A DNA stretch of 64,000 bases, from the NCBI GenBank assembly GCA_030770545.1, contig CM061102.1, forward strand, positions 4,453,501 through 4,517,500, written 5' to 3'. Origin of the DNA: Macropodus opercularis (taxonomy: Eukaryota; Chordata; Actinopteri; Anabantiformes; Osphronemidae). This document shows positions 50,848 through 62,800 of this stretch, in pieces. Below the pieces are notes generated by a model. The model made no database searches, was not told the DNA's origin, and was given only the letters and a program-made list of their open reading frames with translations. Numbering within the stretch: position 1 is the first letter of the stretch; the number at the start of each line of letters is the position of its first letter. Both the position numbers and the translations under genes were made by a program.

Positions 50848-53800
50848 GTGAGTATAGCTAACACGTCGCAGTTGCCGTTGCTGGTGCAAACAACTACATG
50901 GTGTAGTGTATAGTGGCTTATTTTGCTTGCGTATCTGTGTGTGTGAGTAGTGGGTGAGCCTGCACAGCAGGCAGCAAACAGCATGGTCCACTCTGTCAAT
51001 ATTTGGCAATGTTACATAATGCAATGGCTCAGAAAGGCATAGCGAATAGAGAATACTATAGCTTGAGGGTTAGCTGAGGGTAAATCTGGCTCCTCAGCAG
51101 ATTTCTGTATTAATTATACAACACATTACTCAGCAAAAGAAGTCAGACTTTTAAATGTAAATACGAATCAGATCCGCCTGGTTAGGTGCGTTCTTTCAGT
51201 TCTGCGTAGTGCTGTGTTTATGTCAGAAGACTCTGACATCAGTTCCTCTCAGTGAGTCTGTGTTTATCAAAATGAAGGGACAAGCTACTAAGTGTTGATC
51301 TGAATCCTCTTGGGATAAATGCATCATCATCCAAGACTGCTGCCAGCTGCACCTACTAAAAAAACCTGAGATGTTACAGTTAGCAGAAACGCTGCCTTTT
51401 ACAGGACCTAGATGCTAATAATCATCACTGTTCAGTCTGCAGTGACTGTTGGTGATGTGTGATTTTAAAGGTGGGCTATCAGGTTTTCTTTTTCTACATT
51501 ACTTCCGTGATTAGTTTTTTACTTACAGTAAAGCCTCTTTGTGTGCTCTGTTGTTTCTTCATGTGGTTCTTTCATTAGATACCATTCTGTTTGGTGTGTG
51601 TGTGTTTGCAGTGCAGCAGTGTAGCTCATATATTAGATGCGTGCTGAAGGTTACTGTCAGCAGGGGTTATGTCAGTTACAGAGGAATTGCAGGGGATGTG
51701 TTACTAGTTTCTTTCAGCCATTTATGATGATGTAATAAAAGAGAAATGGCATGAGGTCATGATGAGACCGGTTCTTCATGTAATCTGTCGTTTCCAGCTG
51801 TTGTCAGATGTACGGCAGGTTCTGTCTTGTTTAGATTTGTGTGCTTCAAGGTCATGACACTAATGCTAGTCACAGGGCTAAAAAGCCAGAAAGCAGGACG
51901 GGTGAGGCATCGTCAGGTTTGTGCGTCAGTTCTTATTTTGTGAAATCATAAGACAAATACATGACCTCACCAAGTTGAACTTGTTCCATGTCATTCCTGT
52001 CCTAATGAAATAATTATGTCAACAACACTCAGACACACATATTTGACTCTAGATGGTAGAACATTTATGCCACTTTTGTCAGTTTTTAGTTATTGGTATA
52101 TAACAATATGAAAAGAAAATAAAGATGAAACAAAAGCAGCAAAACAAAAAAAATGGCTTTTACTTTAGTACAAATAATGTATATTTTTCAGTTGTTTATA
52201 AGTTTTATAATGTGTGAATAAACCCTGAACTCATGCATAAGTAGCCATGCTGCGCACTTACCAACATGTAGTATGAAATTCTGGAATATGTTAATCACTC
52301 GAGATGATGCTGCTTAGTTGTGTTGGGTCTTGTTAAGGGCGGCTGGTTTGTGTTTGAGGTAATTGTCTGTGCTTGTAAAACTGAGTCATCACAGTCCACT
52401 TTAGCCAACGAACAGTACGGACTGTACACGCGTAGTTCTTGTATAACCCAGAGAAATCTGGTACAGTGCCTAGCAAGCTAACGCCTTGTCCTTGAATATG
52501 CCGACGTAAGGTTTGGTAGCTGCCAGCGTTGTCAGGATGTGTACATGTGCTGCAGCTCTGCATCACAGTGGATGGTGGTCATGTTTCAGTTTCATGTTTC
52601 GTCATCGCCTCTGTGGCGAAGTTTGTCGGCATGCCACGACCGATAAAGATAAACCCGTACAGTATCTCACATTTGAAAGGTAGAACTACGGAGCCAGTGT
52701 GTGATTGTCACTATTTAAAAGTGTCCTCCTTCATCTCCCCTTTCTCTCTTCTGTCTATTCACATTCTGTTGAGTTCTCTTTTTCTCTTTTCTGAACGTTA
52801 TGTTAAAATATGTATTGTAAAGTAAGGTAAGGTTTTCGTAGGGTTAGAGTCATCGGTTAAAATGCAGAGTCATCCAAATGTCTACGAAGGTCTGGGAAGT
52901 GCTCTGGACACGTTGAGTCTTTTTATTCTGTCTGAACTGACACATTCACGCCACTAAAGAACTTTAACAGATGCTCTCTGTGCTATTATTGAATTAGATA
53001 AGTTGATGACACTGGCGATTTGTCCACTGTGTGTGGGATCACTATAAAGTTTAGCCACATGATTGTGTGCACGTGTATGTGTGTGTTTGTGTTTGTGTCT
53101 CTTTGAGTGTGTCTGCATGTGCGTACACTTGTGTATGAGTAGGGGTCAGTGGGAGTGGTGGGTATGTAAGAGAGTGACCGTCAGTGGTCTATATATAGTG
53201 CCTTCCTCCTCCCCTCGCCTCTCTCTCGGGGCAGTGTTGAAATTCCAACCCAAGTCTTCTGGTCCGATCTCCACAGGGAACAGACTTTACTTAGCTGATC
53301 CTAACAAATAAAGGAGAGCCACAAAACCGCTTTCAAAGAAGCACTTTGTTTCCGTGCACAACTTTCCAATGGGATTCAAGGATTCCAAGGTCACAGAAGC
53401 TGTCGTTTTGAGAAGCGCGTACAGGCCAGAGGCGGAGTAGAAGCTAAAGTAGAGAGTGATAGTTGAGCTGTAGGCTCATGTAGCTCTCATGCATGGGGCC
53501 CTGAGCAACCTCTGATCTACTCAAGCCTGAGTTGGAGCCGCACAGTGGAAGCTTTCGCTGTTGGTAGAGTTTCGTCATGATGGAATAAGTTGTCATTTTG
53601 AGAAGACGCTTTGACATCATCTCCTCGTCCATGATGGCAACACTCACAGCTCTGACATGTCCTGCCTTCTGCACTTTGGTAGTTTCACTCTGGTTGTGCC
53701 TCCTGGTCTGTGGAAACACCATACCTTCCTGTTTTACTTGGATTCAGTGTGGAATGCAGCTCTGATGCTGCTGTCATGAGCATTTTCTTTCTCGATACAG

Positions 53801-56800
53801 GCGCGTCTTTCGCTTTACCTGAAGGATGAAGCTTCATAGTTTTAGGATTGTGTCCCGATGCAGGATGTCGGTAGTCACAGTCATGGTGGAGTAGGTGGAT
53901 ATGAAGGCAAGCTTCTTCCGTACTGGTTTATTTCACACCCTGTAGACCACCTATCCTTTCCCAGGATCGCATTCTTATCAAGTCCCAACGTTCCACTCGC
54001 GGTTTCCATGTTTGTTTGACTGTTTACACCATGGAAGTGCCAACTAAATGGAGTAGGGCCAGTGTCATCAGCTTCATCAAGGGTCTTGGTAAGGGTGCGT
54101 CTCCACGTTTCATACAAACAGGTTGCTGTGTATCCCAGTGAGGTCAGGTCATGTGGTCACTGAACTGGGTTGTAAACACACAGATACGCACACCATCCAT
54201 CTGTGTGTGTTTTTGTTTTTCTTGTTCCGAGTGGAACAGTCAGACTTTGACTTTGTTTATCTGTTAGTGATAATAAGGTGATGAATTGATTTTTTTCTAA
54301 TGGCATGTAAATATTCATACAGGCACATGAGAGAACTGCGCTCTCTGTTTATCATTATGGCCTAAGAGGATTAATACTGTCCATTCTCCCTAATGTTGTA
54401 ATCAGAATGGTCTTTCTAGCAGGAAGTAATACAGGGATATGCTTCTGGACAAATGCCTTCATCATCAGAGATTCATGAGCACCTGGAGTTTACCTCAACG
54501 GTTTCACTACTATAAAAAGGTCATAATGAAGACTCAAGAGTGTGCCTGAGAATCAGCATGCTTTAGAAAATTATCTAGCAATAGAAACTGCTGTCAGATA
54601 ATTCTACATCACTTTTGTGGAGACAGTCTGCCAAAATATATGCAAATGAAAAAAAAACTACTTCCTGTTTACATCTACTTAAAACCATCGAATTATGAAA
54701 CTGTATGTCCAACCCACAAAGCATTCTCAGTTTGTCTGCTTTAGTCTGACTCTCATGTCCTGACTCTACTCAGCCTCTCCAGTAGGACTGAAGCCACCTC
54801 TCCCCCCAGTCAGTGGAACCTCTGTAGAGAGGAAGGGTCCTGTTGCCATGGCTCCTGTCAACGTGGACCCGGAGAGTAAGCCGGGCGAGTTCGTCCTAAG
54901 AAGCCTGTTTGCCAATTTCACCTTGCTCTCTGAACGGAAGATTCGCATCATCATGGCAGAACCACTGGTGAGTGATTTCAGACTATCATATACAGTAGCG
55001 TCCTCTCCTGTCTCTCGGCTTACAGCGTTTTTGTCACTTTATCTGATTGAATTACACAGACTGGCATTTTATGACAGGAGCAGAGGAAGTGCAGTGTGAC
55101 TTGCAAAGCTGTACAGAGGATGCTCGTCATCCTGTTGTGCACTTGACCCTACAGGCCCAAAGAATTTACCTGTTTTTCTTTAAGGTTAAGTCTGTTAGTG
55201 CGTGATGTTCAAAGCCTTGGAACAATGCATATGTTTGGCTGTAACTGATAAGGACTATTTTGAATTGAATGATTTCAGGTTCTTTATTCTTGTCTTCCAG
55301 GAGAAGCCACTTAACAAATCCCTGCAGAGAGGGGAAGACCCACAGTTTGACCAGGTATGTGTACGAGTCTCAGACACATCATCACCAGCCTGTGCTGCAC
55401 GTTCACTTACGGCCGTCCATTACATTTTGACCCTCTGTTTCTCTTTCCTCCTGTTCAGCTGATCAGCAGTATGAGTTCTTTAGCAGAATACTGTCTGCCA
55501 TCTATGCTGAGGACTCTCTTTGACTGGTACAAGAGGCAGAACGGCCTGGAAGATGAGTCCCATGAATATCGGCCCAGGGCGAACACCAAGTCAAAAAAGT
55601 GAGAACACTAGCAGCACAACCTCTCTTAGGGACATTACACACCTTAGACGGTTTGTGCTGTGGGATCCCTGTACAGCATCAGTGCAGCGTATTACAGCGA
55701 GCATGACAAATAATACGTTCCTTTCTCTGGCTCTCCTCGTCACAGTGACGAGCAACAGAAGGACTACTTGCTGGAGCGGAGAGATCTGGCAATAGACTTC
55801 ATCTTTTCTTTAGTGCTTATAGAAGTACTAAAGCAGGTGAGTCTCAGCTGAGCAAACCTTCTGCGTTGGCCTCTATGTCTGCCAGCGTAATCAAATTAAA
55901 TAAAATGGCAACTTTTTCTGTTGATCCAGATCCCACTGCATCCTCTTTTGGATGGACTCATCCAGGAGGTTATAAACCTGGCCTTCAAGCACTTCAAATA
56001 CAAGGAAGGGTGAGAGTGATGACATAGAGAAACCTAAATAATTTATTTACTGCATAATGCACTAACTGACTATAGTATGGCAACGTACTTATGTGAGCCT
56101 TCTTAGAGCTGCTACTAATGTCTGCTTTTACTTCTTAGGTATCTGGGACCCAACACAGGCAACATGCACATAGTGGCTGATCTCTATGCTGAAGTTGTGG
56201 GGGTTGTAGCTCAGTCCAGGTACTGTCCACCTACAACAGCTAAGCGTTGTAATGTTATGAAGTGTTTATTTTTCTGAAGGTTAACATTTTTTCTACTTTG
56301 CATTGCCAATTTGCAACATTTATAACAGCATAAAAGACAACTGTTGTATCGTCTTAAGTTCGTTGAGCATCTCAGAGCTCTGATTTGCAGTTGAGAGCAA
56401 TATTTCTGAGTCATACCTTTACTCTTGGTAAAAATCTGGAATCCAGGTCATGTTGCAGCTGGGGGCTGATTTATCAGGATTGAAAATTTAATGTGTAATT
56501 ACAGTAGATACCTGTTCGCCTCTTGACCTTATTTTCAGTAGAAAATGCTGTCTGACTGACTTTATTGCAAGGGGGAAAAGAAAGTAATGACTGCTCTTCA
56601 CCGGATGCTATTTGTCTGGTTGTGTGTGTGGGTGTGTGTTGGTAAATACTAAGGATAATGACCCTACAGATGATGGTCCTCTTTCTGTGTAATGTTGTGT
56701 GCGATGAAGGATGAGCACTGGTCCCATTTTCCAGGAGGTTATTACCGTGATGGAAGAGGAGGTGTTAGAGCATAGGGCAGCTCAGTCACTCCTCTCTCAC

Positions 56801-59800
56801 ACACACACACACTGCAGTAGTTTATGGGTCTTAATGTTAATAAGCCCTCAGCACTGAACAGAAAGCTGATGACTGTTCTACGGTAACCCCTGTGAGGCAT
56901 GCAAGAGCATGTGCAGAAAAACACTGACGCCCTAAGATCAAGTGCACACATACACCCGCTTCAGATGCCATTCTAAATATAGGCCTGCACAGCTCTAATG
57001 ATAATAATATGTACACAAAAGACCACATGTCTAATAAAACAGTTTAACATGAAAGATGCTTTGCTGTGGTAGTTCCACTAAGCGTATCGACAATCAGCTG
57101 AGACCAGGATATGTAACTATGTTTACTAAAACCCAGGAACAGAGCAACTGTTCACAGTATTTTATCTGCAGGTTCCCGGCAGTGAGGAAGAAGTTCATCT
57201 CGGAGCTGAAGGAGCTGAAACAGAAGGAGCAGAGCCCTTATGTCATCCAGTCCACCATCAGCCTTATCATGGGACTCAAGTTCTTCCGTATAAAAATGTA
57301 CCCAGTGGAAGACTTTGAAGCCTCCTTCCTGTTCATGCAGGTAGACTCACCTAAACATCTATCATACCTGTTTTTTGGGAGTAAACTTGAAACTTGAAAC
57401 TTAACCGATGCTGACATAGTTAGAAGTTATGTAAGCACCTAGTTTATTGGACCGCTGATGCAAATTTTTGTGAGCATGTTTCACTTTTCTTTAACCCATT
57501 ACAAAACATTGCACCCTGCCTTAACCCGTGTTGTATTTTGCATCTGTTCTCCTCTCTGTTTGTAGGAGTGTGCACAGTATTTCTTGGAGGTGAAGGATAA
57601 GGACATTAAACACTCACTCGCCGGTCTCTTTGTAGAGATACTTGTACCAGTTGCTGCTGTAAGTGCATTTCACATTTACTTCTTAAAGCACTAACCAGCG
57701 CATAGTGCACCACAGGTCTGACTGTCTGTAAATGAATCATATGTGTGTATGTCCTGTAACTTTCCTGGTCCTCTCTCAGACTGTGAAAAACGAGGTAAAC
57801 GTGCCATGTCTCCGAAACTTCGTAGAGAGCTTGTACGATACAACACTGGACCTGTCCTCGAGGAAGAAACACTCTCTGGTAATTTTCTCCCCATGTACTT
57901 TTTCACCACTGCTTATCCCTCTTCATTTCCTCTCTATTGCCAGCAATTCATGGAAGCACTTACTGTAACACTCCAACATGTGGGCTTTTATCTCTCCATG
58001 AAAAGGAGACAGAATTGCAGCATACAGGCTCGTTCCTGAAGCGCTGCCAGATGGGCAATATTTGCCCACAGAAAGGAAGGAAGCCGGGGAGTCAGCAAAT
58101 GAAATGCAGAACATCTCGCTTGATATGAGAGCTTACATGAACAAGCATAAAACAACTCACAGTTACAGCAGTGTAATTGTAGTTTTCTGCTGCTGGAAAG
58201 TGCACCAGCTGCATGCTACAGCCATTAGATAAACTAATTTGCCACCAAAGCATGGCAGCAGAATGATGTTGGTGCTTATATGCTATTTGTGATAAGTATG
58301 TTGGTTCCTTCTGTGTCACTCGTTTCCTCGAGGCTGCAGACTTGTCACTCAGCCAGTAAATGTGCTTCCTTTGATAAATTCTCCAAATACCTCATGCACA
58401 CCTTACCTAACGCATTCAGGACTTGACACACCACACCTGTGCATATACATTGTGTGTTTCTTTCACTTTTCCCAAATGATCAATTCACTGGCATGTGCAC
58501 ACAAACAGCTAATAACCTACCCATGTCACAGTAGACTCGACAGGCGCGACAGGAATGACACTAATCTAGTCCATTCCTCTAATTATTATTCTTTACACGG
58601 TGAGTGAATAAGAAAGAAGAGCCCAAGAAATGAGAGCAAGGCAGATAACAGACACCAGCTTTGATAAAGGGTGACAGGTAAATGATCCGCATCTGGAACC
58701 TAACATTTCCAAAAGCATTTATGACGAGGGTGTAACCTGGACTCGCATGATCATTAGCAAGGAATTTTTGTTTGAGAATGCTGTGCATGAAGATTTAACA
58801 TGCCTTTGTCAAAAGATTTAATGGACTACTAACCAACTTCAAATTCCTCCAAGCAGAACTTGTGATGTTATATCATTTTGTTGTCATCCTTTAGTTGAAC
58901 GGTTTTGTCTTGTTGTGCAATTTGTCTTGTCTTTCTACACCAGGCCCTGTATCCTCTGGTCACTTGCCTCCTGTGTGTCAGTCAGAAGCAGTTCTTCCTC
59001 AGCCGTTGGCACATTTTCCTCAACAACTGCCTGTCAAACCTCAAGGTTTGTCTTATGTCGTTACAAAATTCAAGAAAATTAGCATTTGTTACAAGCTGTG
59101 CCGTTCACCCATCAATCTGCTGGGCTAACACTACCTAACAGCTCTGCAGGCATAAAATCATCCGCCGTTATGTAATACCTTAACAGAAACACTGGTAAAA
59201 AGCATAGTGATTGATAAGTTTCTTAAAGACAAGCTTGTAATACATGTTTAAGTCTTGTTCACGCTGTAAATGTGGAGACGCCGTCTGAAACATGAAGGAC
59301 AGTATGTGAGGAATGCCTTGCAGGGGACTGTCTCATTTATCTAAGAAGCTTTTGTTTAGCTCAGTAGAAACCATGTGGAACTGAGGTATGGCAGAGGTAT
59401 GTGAAATACTGCACCTGCTGAAATACAAGTACTTTATTTTTTTTTGCTGTCTCCACATGTTTGAATGCAGAACAAAGACCCCAAAATGGCACGTGTGGCT
59501 CTGGAGTCGCTGTATCGCCTGTTGTGGGTCTACATGATTCGAATAAAGTGTGAGAGCAACACTGGAACACAAAGGTAACATGTAGTTAGATTTGTCATCA
59601 GTAAGATAAAGGACTTCATTTGAAACATTCTACACCATTACATGTTACTGCTGTCCTTCCGTCCTCAGTCGTCTGACGTCCATCACCTCCACCCTGTTCC
59701 CTAAAGGCAGCCGCAGCGTTGTACCCAGAGACATGCCTCTTAATATTTTTGTCAAGATCATCCAGTTTATTGCTCAGGTATGTATAATACTTGAACACAT

Positions 59801-62800
59801 GTTCAGTCTTACAAGGTGTTCTAGTTTCTAGGTCCTGACACTGGGCGCACACGCTGCCACACATTTGTGTGTTTTTGTCCACTGTTCAGGAGAGACTGGA
59901 TTTTGCGATGAAGGAGATCATATTTGACCTGCTGAGTGTTGGCAAACCTGCCAAAGCCTTCAGTCTTAACCCGGAGGTAAAAAGCAAAGCTGTTATTCAG
60001 TCTTGTTCACACAATCGCACACATATGAGCAATGTACCCCCCGGCCAAGAGGATGAGCTTTCAAGTTTTTATCTGTAGTTTTCAGCCAGCAAGGAAGTCA
60101 AACAACAGCATACTGTTGGGGCCTTTGGTAATATTAGCACCCTTTCAGCTGAGATACACTTTTTTTATGGTAGGATTTCGTTCCTGTGAACTAAATAAAG
60201 GCTTTAAGGCCTATATCAATTTAAGCATCCCAGTAGATACTTAATACTACTTCATGTGTAAACAAGATTGTGTAAAGTCTAAAAACACTCACTACACCTC
60301 CTTAAAACACATTCACTCAATGACTTGCCTTGACTCAATCTCTTGTATGTTGTAAGGTTGCTGTGCTTTCTGTTCCAGCGTATGAACATTGGTCTGAGGG
60401 CGTTCCTGGTGATAGCAGACGCCCTGCAGCAGAAGGATGGAGAGCCTCCTATGCCCAACACTGGAGCCACTCTGCCCTCTGGAAACTCTCTGAAGAAGAA
60501 GAAAACCTATCTCAGCAAGACGCTTACTGAAGAAGAAGCCAAGCTAATAGGTCTGTGTGCATTCGGCCTGGTGGAATGAAACTGTACTGTACTGTACAGT
60601 CTCTAACTCTGTGACTGTCTGTTCCCCACAGGCATGTCTCTGTACTACTCTCAGGTGAGAAAGGCTCTGGACAACATTCTTCGACACTTGGACAAGGAGG
60701 TGGGGCGCTGCATGATGCTCACCAGCGTACAGATGCTCAACAAAGAACCAGAGGACATGATCACGTATGTTAACTTGCACAACAGTTTAAAATATAAACA
60801 AGATATTTTGACCTGATAAATATGGATTTTCATGTTAAAATAGATTCTATTTACATGAAAAAATGTTGGCATACTTAACATCCCCCTCCATCTCTGACAG
60901 TGGTGAAAGGAAGCCTAAGATCGACCTGTTCAGGACATGTGTGGCTGCTATTCCTCGTATCCTTCCTGATGGCATGTCCAAGCCTGAGCTCATTGACCTG
61001 TTGTCACGGTGAGTTTCAGTCTGAACTATGTATGTCAGGTCATCAACAATAATTGTTATTTCCCATCTTTGTCAGCGAGCTCTCAGTTGTTCAGCTGTGT
61101 TTCTCTGTTGTCATCTGTCCCTCAGACTTACAGTCCACATGGACGATGAGCTTCGCCTCATTTCCCAGAACTCACTGCAGAGCCTGCTGTTGGATTTCTC
61201 AGACTGGAGAGAAGACGTCCTCTTTGGTTACACACATTTCCTTCTTCGCGAGGTAACTTTAGACCCAACACAACATGTATAAAGACATCAAACCGCATTT
61301 GAGGGGTCACACAAACATCGGTTGTTAAAATCCTACTAACAGCAATAAGGTATTGATGGTCTCATTAAGTGATCAAATCAAGGTCAAATTAAAACCAATA
61401 TAGAAATAAATCAAAGTAGGTTGTTAAAACAGCACTTGTTTTGTTTCTGTGTTAATTGTTTTTACTGAAGCCCATAAAACTTTGCCCCTAGTTATTCACA
61501 ATTTATTATCTAAGTAGGTTGCTTTTGCATCTCCGGCGAGAATGAACTTCTTTAACACAGAAAGTGTGAAAGCATCATAATACAACAGCAGTGATTTAAA
61601 AAGCCTTTAAACCTCTCTCTCTCCAAATAATTTCAGGTCCAGGACACCCACCAGGGTCTTCAGGATGCATCTGTGAAGCTCCTTCTACAGCTGCTCACAC
61701 AGTGGAGATTAGCTCTGCAGTTCCAGGGGAAGATGCGAGGTGGAGTTGAGGTTTGTACAACATCAAGCTAAGTCATATGTATATGGGTGCTTTCTGTTTC
61801 ATCCTGTTCAGGTTTTATGAGTAAAGGTTTAAATGCTGATCAGAGTACGTGATCTGTAGTAACTCTGTGTCTTATTCCTCCATCAGGCCAGCCCCAGGAT
61901 GCCAGAGCGAAGCCCCCATTGCTCAGTGCTACATGCGGTTGAGGGTCTGGCTCTACTGCTCCTTTGCTCATGTCAGATCAGCACGAGGAAGCTGGCAGTC
62001 GGCGTGTTAAGAGAAATACGCTGCCTCTTCACAGCTCTGGGACATGCTGAGGTACAGTGTAGACAGCTGGCTAAACAACATAGTAACAGGAGTAGACCTC
62101 ACCGGCTTTTGTCACTAGATGGAAATCAGTACAGGACTAAATAACTACTGCAGACAGCTGGCGCCATATTTTCACTAAAAATAGAGAATTGGTGTGAAAA
62201 TAGCAAGATGGAGGAAAAATCATGTGCTTGTAGCTAAGATTGATATGCAGCCGGTGAAGCCCCTCACATCGTATGACGCCATTATAAAAATAACTGATTC
62301 TATAATTGTCCTCCCCTCCAGGACGATGACAAGCCCATGATAGAGGTCATGGACCAGTTGAGTCCAGCTGTAATGGACAGCTTTGTTCATGTGGCGGTTT
62401 CTGACTCAGTAAGTGTTAGATCATTTTTTTATATAATCCAAATTCCCTGTTTTGCGGCTGTGCTGTTTTTTTTATATAATCCAAATTCCCTGTTTTGCTG
62501 CTGTGTTTTATTCTCTAATGTGTCCCGTTGTCCCCCTTAGTCCACTTTGCCTCTCAGCCACCACGTTGACCTCCAGTGGCTTGTGGAGTGGTCAGCTCGA
62601 CTGGTGAGCAGCTCCTACGACGTGAAGAGCCCAAGCCATGTCTGGATCTTCGCTCAGTGCTTGAAAGACCCTTGGGTGCTCTGTCTGCACATCTTCCTGC
62701 GGCAGGAGCACCTGCCCAAACACTGCCCCATCGCCTTGGGATACGCCTGGCCCTATGCTTTCACACGGCTCCAGCTGCTACTGCCCCTGGTTGATCCCAA

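Noticed and set aside
60651..60659. A donor-like CAGGTGAGA ending fry exon 16 early
   Set aside because: The conserved frame SQVRKALDNILRHLD continues straight through it and matches human FRY.
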